From positions 1-64,000 of the forward strand of contig UQVQ01000001.1 in assembly GCA_900544595.1 (NCBI GenBank): a DNA stretch of 64,000 bases, given 5' to 3'. The notes below the pieces were generated by a model, which worked only from the letters and a program-made list of their open reading frames with translations, had not been told where the DNA came from and searched no databases. Position 1 is the first letter of the stretch; every line of letters begins with the position of its first letter. The translations under genes and the position numbers were made by a program. This document shows positions 1-8,439 of the stretch, piece by piece. Source of the DNA: an uncultured Bacillota bacterium (GTDB lineage Bacteria > Bacillota > Clostridia > Christensenellales > UBA1242).

Positions 1-46
1 TTGCAAGGGCTATGAAAAACTTACTCCAAAAACTCATTAACTTCAT
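1..46 (-). CDS. Truncated gene, first 15 codons only
   Basis: An ATG at 46-44 on the minus strand is preceded by a good ribosome binding site (AAGGAG read on the minus strand, 50-56) and opens MKLMSFWSKFFIALA before the window ends. The basic then hydrophobic start would fit a signal or membrane segment, but too little is present to name it. A minus-strand hairpin with a T-run lies just upstream, so the gene is probably its own transcription unit or depends on read-through. The start is well supported; the identity is unknown. Confidence 0.5.
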   Translation of the reverse strand, partial: MKLMSFWSKFFIALA

Positions 47-65
47 ATTTTCTCCTTAGGTTAAC

Positions 66-106
66 AAAAAAGAGAAACCGCTGCGCTCTTGCACAATAGT
101 TTCTCT
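66..106 (-). terminator. Rho-independent terminator, minus strand
   Basis: Inverted repeat AGAGAAAC (71-78) and GTTTCTCT (99-106), followed on the minus strand by a T-run (complement of A66-70). It is a second stop signal downstream of the large surface-protein gene and lies just ahead of the truncated gene. The loop is long (20 nt) and itself has short complementary parts. Confidence 0.5.
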
Positions 107-282
107 AAAGTATATGTATTAAATTCATGCGCGAAAAAAGAAGATTCGCGAGAAGCGAAGCGGTTACTCTCTCTTTTTTTCTCTCTGTTTTTGCGCATTT
201 CTTTGCTCCCTTTTTTTGTCTAATAATATTCTATTATATATATTTATCACATTTTTATATAAAAAAGCAAGCGAAATTTAAA

Positions 283-314
283 AAAAGATGCAAAATAAGT
301 TTTTTGCATCTTTT
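283..314. terminator. Rho-independent terminator after the surface-protein gene
   Basis: Stem AAAAGATGCAAAA (283-295) pairs with TTTTGCATCTTTT (302-314), with A/T runs on both sides, so it could work in either direction. It lies 16 nt beyond the stop codon of the minus-strand gene at 330-2363, which is the obvious user. The stretch 107-282 between the two terminators holds no gene I can support. Confidence 0.75.
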
Positions 315-329
315 CTTAATTCAAAACCG

Positions 330-2363
330 TTATTTAAGTTTTTTAATTTGCTCAACAAGTTTTGTTTCTTTATTTTGAAGTTTTTCGCGTTTTGCGAGAT
401 ATTTTTCAAGGGCTAGAGGACTTTTCTTGTCTTTTTCGCTCTTTTCATATTCGTTTTCGAGTTCTTCAATTTCTTTTCTCACGTTTTCAAGTTGTGCTTC
501 GTAGTTTCCTTTTTGAAGAGCTGCTTCGCTTCTTTCGCGTTGTTCAACTTGTTTGTTTAACGTCTTTTTTCTGTCGTAGGAAGTTTTTTTCTTTCTTGGA
601 TGTTTTTTAATTTTAATTTTTCTTGTGTAGAAGATGATAAGTCCGCCAATTAAGCAAACGGCAAAGAGAACAGAAGGAACAACATACCAAGCAAGAGATG
701 AGCTACTTGAATTGTTGTCTTTATTGTTATCGTCTTTATTATCGTCGTTGGTGGTGTTGTTGTTTATTGGAACAGTGTAGTCATAAACGCTCATAGAACG
801 GTTGCTTGCGCTTTCTTGATTAAGTTTTTTAAGTTCGTCGAAAGAAACAATGCCTTCTTTAAGATATTTTGTTTCTGTTTCGTTTTCTTCTTTAACAAGC
901 TCAAATGTGTCTTTTTGCGTGTTATTAAACATTGAATCTGATGTTCTTGTTGTGTAGAGGCGAACATCATCAACAAAAGCATATCCAGAGGTTTGTTTTT
1001 CTTTTGTTCCAAATTTTATAACAAAATTGAGTTCTTTTGCGTCGTCGGTTGTTTTAATGAAAACATGGAAAGTTGCCCATTCGTTTGCATTTTCGCTGTG
1101 TTCAACATAGGAAAATATATTTTCTTTTGAATAGATTGTTTTTCCGTCTTTATCAACCAAGAAGAAACTAAGATTATTAGTTTGTTCTGCGTTTGCAGGA
1201 GTGTTAAAGCGGAAGGAAATTTCATAGTAGGATTTGCTTGAAAGTTTGAAGCTTTCGCTTGTTATTGTTTGATAGGACGCGCTGCTGTTATACATCATCA
1301 AAACATTGTTATTGCTCGTTGAGCCGTTTTCTGGGTTAACAGCGGTTATTCCAAGTTGGGTCATTCTTTCTGTGAATGCTGCGGAATTTGTGTTAACAAT
1401 TCCATAGGTTGCGTTCTCGCCGCCTTCTTGAGTCCATTTTAATGGGCGAAAATCGGAAAGAGAAGTGTTATCGGCTAAATTCCATTTTTGATTTTCTGTT
1501 ATGTTAAAATAGCCGTTTCCAATGTTAACATAATTGCTGTTTTCACTTAAAAAAGAAACTTTCTTTGCGTTTTTGTCGGTTGCAAGAGAGTTAAATTGCG
1601 CATATGTTGCTCCAAAGAAATGAATTGTGTCAACAACTGCGTATCCAATTTGTTCGTTTTTAGTTGTAACGCCGTTTTCTTCAACTGCGTTTCCAAAAAG
1701 GAATTGAATTTTAATTGTTTTTTCTTCATATTCGTTTCCTTGAATAACAAAAGCATAGGATTGATAATCCTCGGTTACTGTTTTAATTGCGTCCATGGAA
1801 TAGGTTTTAACGGTTTTTCCTCCGGAAACTTCCAAAATCTTTGCGTTAATTCCATAGTTTGTTGCTAAGTTTGCAAGTTTTCCAACTTTTGCGTTGAAGG
1901 TTAAAACGAAAAGGCCGCGAGCTGGAATTTTAATTTCTCCGCTTTCAATTCCGGCAATTCCTTTTTCTTTAAGGAGGAAGAGAAGGGCAAATCTGTTGCC
2001 TTCATTTCCGTCTGTTCCAATTTCAGAAAATTTAGGATCTTTTTGTGCTTCGTATCCAATTGTTGCGTCCGAAGTGAAATCCCCAGCATTAACTTGCTTA
2101 ATTTCAGTTCCAGAAAACGAAGGAATCGACCAGCCATTTGTTGTTCCAACACCAGTTGAATCGCCAAAATCGGTTGTGAAAGACGAGTTGAGAGTTGAGG
2201 TTAGTTCTTGGCTTTTTTCGCTTGTTGCGCCAAAGTCCCTTATGAAATTTGCAACTGTAGCCGAATCTGCCGAAACGCTTGCAATATGCAAGAAAGGAAA
2301 GCACGCAAAAACTAAAACAAAGCAAAGAACTGTTAGAAGAATTTTTGATGTTTTTGATTTCAT
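330..2363 (-). CDS. Large membrane-anchored surface protein, unknown function
   Basis: 677 residues. A signal peptide (about residues 1-33, basic MKSKTSK then a hydrophobic core) leads into a roughly 530-residue extracellular part rich in Thr, Asn, Ser and aromatic residues. It looks like two or three beta-sandwich modules of the carbohydrate-binding or discoidin kind, but no signature is firm. A low-complexity Asn/Asp/Ser spacer (about 540-560) precedes one membrane helix (about 565-587). After a Lys/Arg-rich stop-transfer block the last 85 residues form a charged coiled coil on the cytoplasmic side. There is no LPxTG motif, so anchoring is by the helix. The start has an AAGGAAA site upstream. 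A cytoplasmic coiled coil behind a surface protein is unusual and suggests intracellular assembly or signalling; that is inference. Confidence 0.7.
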   Translation of the reverse strand: MKSKTSKILLTVLCFVLVFACFPFLHIASVSADSATVANFIRDFGATSEKSQELTSTLNSSFTTDFGDSTGVGTTNGWSIPSFSGTEIKQVNAGDFTSDATIGYEAQKDPKFSEIGTDGNEGNRFALLFLLKEKGIAGIESGEIKIPARGLFVLTFNAKVGKLANLATNYGINAKILEVSGGKTVKTYSMDAIKTVTEDYQSYAFVIQGNEYEEKTIKIQFLFGNAVEENGVTTKNEQIGYAVVDTIHFFGATYAQFNSLATDKNAKKVSFLSENSNYVNIGNGYFNITENQKWNLADNTSLSDFRPLKWTQEGGENATYGIVNTNSAAFTERMTQLGITAVNPENGSTSNNNVLMMYNSSASYQTITSESFKLSSKSYYEISFRFNTPANAEQTNNLSFFLVDKDGKTIYSKENIFSYVEHSENANEWATFHVFIKTTDDAKELNFVIKFGTKEKQTSGYAFVDDVRLYTTRTSDSMFNNTQKDTFELVKEENETETKYLKEGIVSFDELKKLNQESASNRSMSVYDYTVPINNNTTNDDNKDDNNKDNNSSSSSLAWYVVPSVLFAVCLIGGLIIFYTRKIKIKKHPRKKKTSYDRKKTLNKQVEQRERSEAALQKGNYEAQLENVRKEIEELENEYEKSEKDKKSPLALEKYLAKREKLQNKETKLVEQIKKLK

Positions 2364-2396
2364 TTTTCTTTTTCCTTTTAATTTTTAGTCTTGCAT

Positions 2397-2424
2397 AGTA
2401 TATCGAAGTTTTATTAAAAAACAA
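2397..2424 (-). promoter_or_regulatory. Promoter of the surface-protein gene
   Basis: Minus-strand TTGTTT (2424-2419), 16-bp spacer, TATACT (2402-2397), about 35 nt ahead of the start codon, leaving a leader that contains the AAGGAAA site. Confidence 0.5.
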
Positions 2425-2466
2425 AATAAATTAAATAAAATTTAAAAATTTAAGGATAATATATCG

Positions 2467-2829
2467 ATGAAAAAAATTAAAGACAAGTTCAAACTTATTT
2501 TAAGCGGATTAACAATTGGAATTGTTAACGGGTTTTTTGGAGGCGGAGGAGGAATGATTTGCGTTCCTCTTTTAGAAAAAATTTTAAAAATCGACAACAA
2601 AAAATCACATTCAACTGCGCTTGCAGTTATGCTTCCAATTGCGCTTTTTTCAATTATTGTTTATCTAATTCGAGTTCCGATGGAATGGTCAACTTTTGGC
2701 TTTGTTGGCGGGGGATTCGTTGTTGGAGGAGCGGTTGGCGCGCTGCTTTTAAAAAAGCTTAGCGGAACTGTTGTTCGAATTATTTTTATTGCTGTTGTTT
2801 TGGCGGCTGGAATAAGACTTTTGATTTAG
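2467..2829 (+). CDS. TauE/SafE-type permease, half-size protein A
   Basis: 120 residues, about four membrane helices. The N-terminal GFFGGGGGMICVPLL block is the glycine-rich signature at the start of each repeat in the TauE/SafE (sulfite/anion exporter) family. Family members are normally about 250 residues with two such repeats in one chain; this gene holds one repeat and stops cleanly with TAG. The next gene holds the other repeat, 30 nt downstream with its own ribosome binding site. The two products most likely pair in the membrane. The substrate cannot be told from sequence. AAGGA lies 13 nt before the start. Confidence 0.75.
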   Translation: MKKIKDKFKLILSGLTIGIVNGFFGGGGGMICVPLLEKILKIDNKKSHSTALAVMLPIALFSIIVYLIRVPMEWSTFGFVGGGFVVGGAVGALLLKKLSGTVVRIIFIAVVLAAGIRLLI

Positions 2830-2859
2830 TTAAAATAACTAAATATTTAAGAGGGAAAA

Positions 2860-3228
2860 ATGGAAATTTTCTTATACATTTTGTTTGGAATTCTTGGAGG
2901 GATTATTGGCGGAATGGGAATGGGCGGAGGAACGCTTTTAATTCCTCTTTTAACAATTTTTCTTTCTGTTCCTCAAAAACTTGCCCAAAGCATAAATCTT
3001 CTTGCCTTTTTGCCAATGGCAATTGTTGCGTTAATCATTCATTTTAAGAATAAAATGGTTGAAACAAAGGGAATTATTTGGATTATAATTCCGGGAATAA
3101 TGGCTTCTGTTGGTTTCGCGTTTTTAGCAAGTTTGCTTGATAACGAAGTTTTGAAAACGCTTTTTGGGGCGTATTTAATTTTGATTGCAGTTTATGAAAT
3201 TTGCTGCCTTTTAACGCAAGGAAATTAG
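2860..3228 (+). CDS. TauE/SafE-type permease, half-size protein B
   Basis: 122 residues with about four membrane helices and a second copy of the family signature (GMGMGGGTLLIPLL, residues 19-32). The start follows a GAGGG site at about 7 nt. Together with the preceding 120-residue gene it rebuilds a normal-length TauE/SafE permease as two polypeptides. No terminator is evident before the next operon's promoter at 3271. Confidence 0.75.
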   Translation: MEIFLYILFGILGGIIGGMGMGGGTLLIPLLTIFLSVPQKLAQSINLLAFLPMAIVALIIHFKNKMVETKGIIWIIIPGIMASVGFAFLASLLDNEVLKTLFGAYLILIAVYEICCLLTQGN

Positions 3229-3270
3229 AGCTGAGTTTAAAAAAAGATAATATATAGTATTTGTTTTTGC

Positions 3271-3299
3271 TTTACAAATATTTTTTTCTATGTTAAACT
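3271..3299 (+). promoter_or_regulatory. Promoter of the ferredoxin operon
   Basis: TTTACA (3271-3276), 17-bp spacer, TAAACT (3294-3299), with TG one base before the -10 box (extended -10). About 26 nt precede the ferredoxin start, enough for the AAGGAG site at 3314-3319. Confidence 0.6.
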
Positions 3300-3325
3300 T
3301 TTGAAGAATAAATAAGGAGAAAAAT

Positions 3326-3496
3326 ATGGTAGACGAAAAAATGTGTATTTCATGCGGAACTTGCATCGATATTTGCCCAGTTGGCGCAATTTCTTGGGGA
3401 GAAGACGGAAAAGCACAAATTGACCCAAACAAATGTATTAAATGTCATTCATGCGAAAGTATGTGCCCAGTTGGTGCTATAACAATTGAAGACTAA
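3326..3496 (+). CDS. Small 2[4Fe-4S] ferredoxin
   Basis: 56 residues. It has two clusters of the pattern CxxCxxCxxxCP: CISCGTCIDICPVGAI near residue 7 and CIKCHSCESMCPVGAI near residue 38, the classic arrangement for two [4Fe-4S] clusters in a clostridial-type ferredoxin. It carries electrons for soluble redox enzymes. AAGGAG lies 6 nt upstream. It is first in an operon with the Ppx/GppA-like gene (23-nt gap), the HtrA-like gene and the MreB-like gene, none of which is an obvious redox partner. Confidence 0.93.
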   Translation: MVDEKMCISCGTCIDICPVGAISWGEDGKAQIDPNKCIKCHSCESMCPVGAITIED

Positions 3497-3519
3497 ATTT
3501 TTTATTTTTTAGGAGATTT

Positions 3520-5034
3520 ATGATAAGCAAAAAAGCAGTTATTCAAATTCAAAACAACAAAGTTAGTCTTGTCCTTTTGGAAACAAAAGAACAAGTTTAT
3601 TACAACATAATTGATGTTTTTTACGACACTCTTCCTCTTGTTGAGGACATCGAAGAAAATGAAATCATTAAACCTGTTACAATTAAAGAACTTTTGAAAA
3701 TTTTGAAAATGTATCGCAGAATTTGCGACAACAACTCGATAACAGAAATTTCAATGTTTGTTGGAAATTTCTTTAACAAAGCAAAAAACATTAAGAGCAT
3801 TAGCGAAGAAATTTACAACACATGCGGCTTTTCACTTACAATTTTAACCCAAGAAGAAGAAATGAAAAACATCTTCACCGGGGCAGTTAACGCAAGCGAC
3901 GTTCAAAAAGGAATGTATTTCTATGTTGGAGAACATTCTTGCTATTTAATTCAATTTAATCGTCGAAACATGCTTAACGCATCTTTAATTCCATATGGAA
4001 TTTATGACGCAACAAAAGTTCTTGCTTCTCAAGGAACTTTGGACGAGAAAGTTAAAGCAATTTCGAACTCTTTTAATGAATTTTATGAAAAAATTGATTT
4101 TGGAAAGAAAGTCGACAGCGAAACTGAAGTTCTTTGCAACGGAAATTTAATGCGCTCAATTGGAAAAATTGCAAGAAAAGCAACAAAATATCCTCTCGAC
4201 CTTGAAAATAACTATGTTCTTTCAACAGAAAATTTCAATAATGTTTATGCGTTAATTGAAAATCTTGGTGTTGACAAAACAAAGAAAATTAAAGGAATTT
4301 CAAGCGAGAGTTCGGATAAAATTTTTGCAGGCGCAATTTTGGCAAAATGTTTCATCGAAAACCTTGGGGCATTGCAAGTTTCAATAAGCAGCGATGATTT
4401 GTTCGACGGATACGTTGCAACAACTCTTCTCCCAGAAATTTGCGAAAAACCACTTAGCGAAATGTTTACCCACAGTCTTGAAAACATCAATGCCTTCCTT
4501 TCAAATCCAAACTCAAACAATTGCAAGGTTTATGAACTTTGCATAAATGTTTTCAAACAGCTTAAAGTTATTCATAAGTTGCCAAGAAACTATGTTAAAC
4601 CTCTTCGAATTGCAGGATATTTATATGACTGCGGAAAGAGAATTAACTTTGAAAATGCCGTTAAAAATTCATTTGAAGTTATTATAAATTCAAAAATTAA
4701 AGGGGTTTCGCAAAAAGAAATCCTTTTGGGCGCGTTTGCTTGTATGCTTCAAGATTTAGATAATTTCAACCTTTCGGAATGGGTTAGATATAGCACAATT
4801 GTTAGCGAAGAAGATGCTCTTGCGGTTAAGAAGATTGGCGTTCTTGTTCAACTTTCTGCTGCGCTTGATGCAAGCAAGAGCGGCGCGGTTGACGATTTAA
4901 CTTGCGACATTCTTGGCGACTCAATTATAATGAAAACAATTGTTAATAAAGAAGCAGATTTTGAAATTAAAGAGGCAATGAAAGTTAACACAAACTTTAA
5001 AAAAGTTTTCACGAAATTTATTGAGGTAATTTAA
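3520..5034 (+). CDS. Ppx/GppA-like actin-fold protein with C-terminal HD-like domain, degenerate phosphate loops
   Basis: 504 residues. The N-terminal half follows the exopolyphosphatase/guanosine-pentaphosphatase (Ppx/GppA) pattern: a segment matching the usual TSAvReAxN region (FVGNFFNKAKN, 80-90), then a GF-x-L-T-I-LTQEEEMKNIFTGA block (from about 103) that keeps the acidic EEE, then SLIPYG. The C-terminal part (about 340-504) is helical and resembles the HD domain of longer Ppx proteins. The first phosphate loop, normally DxGSNS, reads IQIQNNKVS (8-16), and the second, normally DxGGGS, reads YVGEHSC (135-141), so nucleotide or phosphate binding is doubtful. The stop codon overlaps the next ATG by one base (TAATG). 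Possibly a sensor or scaffold rather than an enzyme. Confidence 0.7.
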   Translation: MISKKAVIQIQNNKVSLVLLETKEQVYYNIIDVFYDTLPLVEDIEENEIIKPVTIKELLKILKMYRRICDNNSITEISMFVGNFFNKAKNIKSISEEIYNTCGFSLTILTQEEEMKNIFTGAVNASDVQKGMYFYVGEHSCYLIQFNRRNMLNASLIPYGIYDATKVLASQGTLDEKVKAISNSFNEFYEKIDFGKKVDSETEVLCNGNLMRSIGKIARKATKYPLDLENNYVLSTENFNNVYALIENLGVDKTKKIKGISSESSDKIFAGAILAKCFIENLGALQVSISSDDLFDGYVATTLLPEICEKPLSEMFTHSLENINAFLSNPNSNNCKVYELCINVFKQLKVIHKLPRNYVKPLRIAGYLYDCGKRINFENAVKNSFEVIINSKIKGVSQKEILLGAFACMLQDLDNFNLSEWVRYSTIVSEEDALAVKKIGVLVQLSAALDASKSGAVDDLTCDILGDSIIMKTIVNKEADFEIKEAMKVNTNFKKVFTKFIEVI

Positions 5035-6233
5035 TGAAAAAAACAAAAATTTTTAGTATTTTTGCTTTGCTTGTTTGTTGCATCCTAATTTTCACGGGGT
5101 GCAATCTTTCATTTTCTGGAAATGGAGGAGGTTCAAGCAGTTCAAAATATTATTCCTCAAAAAAATACTTAGAAAATGAAACTTTATCAGTTGAAAATCA
5201 AATGAGTGCAAGCGAAATTGCACAATCATACATAGATATTTCATTCACCGTTGAAATTTATCAAGTTGTTGAAACAACTTCAAACGGAAAAACAACAACA
5301 GCCGAAAATCTTGCAAGCTACGGAAGCGGATTTATTGTTCATAAAGGCGGGTTTATTTTAACAAACTATCATGTTATTGAAAATGCGCTTGCAAATCCTG
5401 AATATGCAACAACTGCTCTTGGAGAAACAAAAACATCATATAAGGTTTATGTTAGCCAAGACGGCGGAATAACAAAATATGAAGCGCAAATTCTTTGGAG
5501 CAACAGTATGTGCGACATGGCGATTATCGTTTGCAAAGATTTTGCAACTCTTAAAGCAGCAAAACTTAAAGACAGAACAATCTATTGTCAAGAAAGCGAA
5601 AAAATTGGGCTTTTGGAAACTGTTATAACTGTTGGAAATCAAAAATCCTATCATGCTTCGGCAACAACTGGAACAATCTCTTCAACGCAACTTAGAATTG
5701 CAAGTTCTTCATCTAATGTTTATGAACACTTAATTCAACATAATGCTTCAATCAACCACGGAAACAGTGGCGGCGCGCTTATCGACCTTAAGGGAAACGT
5801 TATTGGACTTAACACGCTTGGCGATGACGACGCAAATTCACTTTTCTTTGCTGTTTCAATCTATCCTGCAATTGTTGTTCTAGACAAAGTTGTTGAGAAC
5901 TACTACGCCGACGGAAGTGCAACCAAGGAATTAACACTTGGAATAACTGGAATCGACAAAGACAAAGACCATCTTTCTGGAAGTTCCTATAATGTTTCTG
6001 AAAGCGGATTTTATGTTACAGAAGTAAGCAAAGATTGCTTAGTTAGGGGAATTCAAGAAGGAGATTATGTTGTTTCGGTTGAAATAACTTTGCCAGACGG
6101 AACAACCTCTTCCCTTGCAATTCGCGACAGTAACACGCTTTTGTATGCAAGAATAAGTTTGTTATATGCCCAAAGCGCAGTTTTCAAAATTAAAAGAGGA
6201 GGAAGCATTGTTAGTTTAACAATGAATATCTAG
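5034..6233 (+). CDS. HtrA/DegP-like serine protease lipoprotein
   Basis: 399 residues. The N-terminus is a lipoprotein signal with lipobox FTGC (Cys23), so the mature protein sits on the outer face of the membrane. The S1C catalytic triad is visible: His113 in LTNYHVIE, Asp161 in SMCDMAII and Ser245 in NHGNSGGAL. The last 90 residues look like a divergent PDZ domain. It follows the Ppx/GppA-like gene with a one-base overlap and is followed by the MreB-like gene, so it may act at the envelope in the same process. Typical HtrA proteins are anchored by a helix; lipid anchoring is less common. Confidence 0.88.
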   Translation: MKKTKIFSIFALLVCCILIFTGCNLSFSGNGGGSSSSKYYSSKKYLENETLSVENQMSASEIAQSYIDISFTVEIYQVVETTSNGKTTTAENLASYGSGFIVHKGGFILTNYHVIENALANPEYATTALGETKTSYKVYVSQDGGITKYEAQILWSNSMCDMAIIVCKDFATLKAAKLKDRTIYCQESEKIGLLETVITVGNQKSYHASATTGTISSTQLRIASSSSNVYEHLIQHNASINHGNSGGALIDLKGNVIGLNTLGDDDANSLFFAVSIYPAIVVLDKVVENYYADGSATKELTLGITGIDKDKDHLSGSSYNVSESGFYVTEVSKDCLVRGIQEGDYVVSVEITLPDGTTSSLAIRDSNTLLYARISLLYAQSAVFKIKRGGSIVSLTMNI

Positions 6234-6237
6234 GGAA

Positions 6238-7236
6238 ATGTTTAGTTTAGTAATTGAAATTGGCGGAGTTAACACTTCAATTTATAAGAAAAATCAGGGT
6301 CTTGTTTTGAAAGAACCAAGCCTTGTTTGCGCGTCTTGCGTTGGCGAGCAATATGAAATTAAAGCAATTGGGAATGAAGCCGAAAAACTTCAAGGTAAAA
6401 CCAACGACACAACCTATATTTTCAGTCCAGTTGTTTGCGGAGAAGTTAAAAGCATTGAATATGCTTCGGAAATGTTAAAATATTTCCTAAATAAAATTGA
6501 AGTTCGAAAGTTTCCTCGAGAAAATGCAATTTTCCTTGTTCCAACGGGGATTACAGAGGAAAACAAGGAAGATTTAAGAAAAGTTGGAAAACTTGCTGGG
6601 CTTGGGAAAATTGCCTTTGTTCCAATTGTTGTTGCGGCATCTTATGCAACATCTGTTCCTGCGTCCCAAAGCAAAACAATTTTGCTTGCGCACATTGGCG
6701 GAACTTTAACCGACATTGCAGCAATCAATATGAACACAATTTTGAAAGGCGCTTCAATTGAACTTGGCGGAAGATATTTGGACATTGAAATTGCTCAATA
6801 CATTTCCAAAAAACATAAAATTGAAATAAGCATTGCAAGCGCAAAAAGAATTAAAGAAAAAGTTGGTTCTTTAATTGAAAATGATGTTAGAACAACCGAG
6901 GTTGTTGGAATTGACGAATCAACTGGAAAACCAAAACAAATTGTTGTTACAAGCGAGGAAATTCTTCCAATTTTAACTTCATTTATGCAAAACATTATAA
7001 CCGCAATTGAAACAACGCTTAATGTTTGTCCTCCAGAGGTTTCGGGCGATGTTGCAAGCGAAGGATTGTTTATTTCGGGTGGACTTTGCGAAATTGGCGG
7101 GGTTGCAAAATATCTTGCAAAACGCCTTTCAATTAAAGTTAATGTCATTCAAGACGGAATTAACGCACCAATTCTTGCAGCGGGAAAGTTGCTTTCAAAT
7201 AAAAAATTGCTTTCCGAAATTGTTGATAATTTCTAA
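6238..7236 (+). CDS. MreB-family actin-like protein lacking canonical ATPase residues
   Basis: 332 residues, full length for MreB, and co-linear with it: LVLKEPSLV (22-30), VPTGITEENKE (101-111), IELGGRYLDIEIAQYI (174-189), a KIEI..AKRIKEKVGS segment and a final adenosine-site region (about 277-290). Normal MreB has IDLGTANT, EEP and DIGGGT; here these are IEIGGVNT (6-13), VPI (128-130) and HIGGTL (152-157), and the third glycine of the last motif is Leu283. The protein should keep the fold but probably cannot hydrolyse ATP normally. It is last in the ferredoxin/Ppx-like/HtrA operon, 4 nt after the HtrA stop. A divergent functional MreB is possible. Confidence 0.75.
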   Translation: MFSLVIEIGGVNTSIYKKNQGLVLKEPSLVCASCVGEQYEIKAIGNEAEKLQGKTNDTTYIFSPVVCGEVKSIEYASEMLKYFLNKIEVRKFPRENAIFLVPTGITEENKEDLRKVGKLAGLGKIAFVPIVVAASYATSVPASQSKTILLAHIGGTLTDIAAINMNTILKGASIELGGRYLDIEIAQYISKKHKIEISIASAKRIKEKVGSLIENDVRTTEVVGIDESTGKPKQIVVTSEEILPILTSFMQNIITAIETTLNVCPPEVSGDVASEGLFISGGLCEIGGVAKYLAKRLSIKVNVIQDGINAPILAAGKLLSNKKLLSEIVDNF

Positions 7237-7251
7237 GCAAAAGTATTATGC

Positions 7252-7278
7252 AAGACGGAGTATGTTTCCGTCTTTTTT
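7252..7278 (+). terminator. Terminator of the MreB-like operon
   Basis: Stem AAGACGGA (7252-7259) and TCCGTCTT (7267-7274) with a 6-nt loop and a T-run. The T-run continues into the -35 box of the next gene's promoter (7277-7282). Confidence 0.85.
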
Positions 7279-7305
7279 GTTATATATTTTCTTTTATCTT
7301 AATAA
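7277..7305 (+). promoter_or_regulatory. Promoter of the YkvI-like gene, leaderless
   Basis: TTGTTA (7277-7282), 17-bp spacer, TAATAA (7300-7305), only 9 nt before the GTG start at 7315. No ribosome binding site is visible. The -35 box overlaps the T-run of the upstream terminator. Confidence 0.5.
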
Positions 7306-7314
7306 TTTATTTAT

Positions 7315-8439
7315 GTGAAAAGCTTTTTTAAAGTGTTCAAATTCTCAATGCTTATTGTTGGAACAATAATTGGAGCTGGGCTTGCAAGTGGGCAAGAAAT
7401 TGTTGTTTTTTTTGCTCAATATGGTTTTGTTAGCTTATTTTTTTTAATAGCGGTTTTTGCTCTTTTCTATTTTGGATTTCGAGAGTTTTTATGCTTTGGA
7501 AAAAACTGCTATGAAATTGATTTCAAGAAAAACAAAGTTTTCGCAATTTTTGATGGATTTTCATTTTTCATTTTCATCGCAATAAGTTCGGCGATGCTTG
7601 CTGGGGCAAACGCACTTTTTTCGCAATATGTTTTCGATTTCCATTTTCCGCTATGGAGCATAATTTTAATTTGCATTTCAACTTTAATTGGCTATTTTGG
7701 AATTAAAGGACTTCTTAATTTAAGCATATATCTTGTTCCTGTTATGATTGTTGGAATTGTTTATATTTGCATTAAAGGTTCAACTGTTTCAACGCTTTCC
7801 GCGCCTGCTTTTTCAACCGATTTATCAAATCTTGTTTTACTTTCGTTAAGCGCTGTTGGCTATTGCTGTTGTAATTTAGTTACGGCAAACAAGGTTCTTT
7901 TCGAAAGCGGGGAAGGTCTTTCAAAAAAGCAAATTAAACTTATTTCTGTTGTTTCTGCGCTAATTTTAACGCTTTTAATTGGAACAGTTATTGTTTCAAT
8001 TTTAATTAACGACGAAATGGTTTTGTTTTCAACAATGCCTCTTATCTATCTTGCTTTTTTAATTTCAAATTGGACGGGAGTTGCTTTTTCAATTATTCTT
8101 TTTTTAAGCGTAACAACAACGCTTTTCACGGCGCAATATTCTCTTTCGCGAATATTGGAAGAGAAACTAAAAAAAAGGAAGAAAATTTTTTCTTCCTTAA
8201 TTTCGCTTATCATAATTTTTTTAACAAGTCTTCTTGGGTTTAACGACATAATTAAATATGTCTATCCAATTATTGGTGGGTTTGGCTTTGTTATGCTTTT
8301 TATTCTTAGGAATTTAACGCTTAAACCTTGCCTCAATTCGGCTAACAATGAAATACATTCCGCCGGCAAGAATGCAAAGCAGGAGAGTGCTTGTCATAAC
8401 AAGGTCAAGTTTGAAAACCGTTCCTCCATAAACAATTAA
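7315..8439 (+). CDS. YkvI-family membrane transporter
   Basis: 374 residues with about ten membrane helices. The opening SMLIVGTIIGAGLASGQEI is the hallmark of YkvI-like proteins, a branch of the LeuT-fold amino-acid/cation symporters, with the unwound GxGxASGQE segment of helix 1. The substrate is unknown. The GTG start is chosen because the hydrophobic N-terminus is complete and a promoter lies 9 nt upstream; there is no ribosome binding site. The last helix ends near residue 333 and the final 42 residues (LTLKPCLNSANN onward) are encoded over the 3' end of the opposite-strand permease gene, a 126-bp convergent overlap. That tail looks like read-through of antisense sequence rather than a conserved domain. 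Confidence 0.8.
   Translation: MKSFFKVFKFSMLIVGTIIGAGLASGQEIVVFFAQYGFVSLFFLIAVFALFYFGFREFLCFGKNCYEIDFKKNKVFAIFDGFSFFIFIAISSAMLAGANALFSQYVFDFHFPLWSIILICISTLIGYFGIKGLLNLSIYLVPVMIVGIVYICIKGSTVSTLSAPAFSTDLSNLVLLSLSAVGYCCCNLVTANKVLFESGEGLSKKQIKLISVVSALILTLLIGTVIVSILINDEMVLFSTMPLIYLAFLISNWTGVAFSIILFLSVTTTLFTAQYSLSRILEEKLKKRKKIFSSLISLIIIFLTSLLGFNDIIKYVYPIIGGFGFVMLFILRNLTLKPCLNSANNEIHSAGKNAKQESACHNKVKFENRSSINN

Noticed and set aside
107..282. 83-codon plus-strand frame across 127-378
   Set aside because: Low-complexity Phe/Ser/Lys product that runs through two terminator hairpins and has no ribosome binding site.
2467..3228. Frameshifted single TauE gene
   Set aside because: The two halves are separated by 30 nt with a clean stop and a new ribosome binding site; no single-base change joins them.
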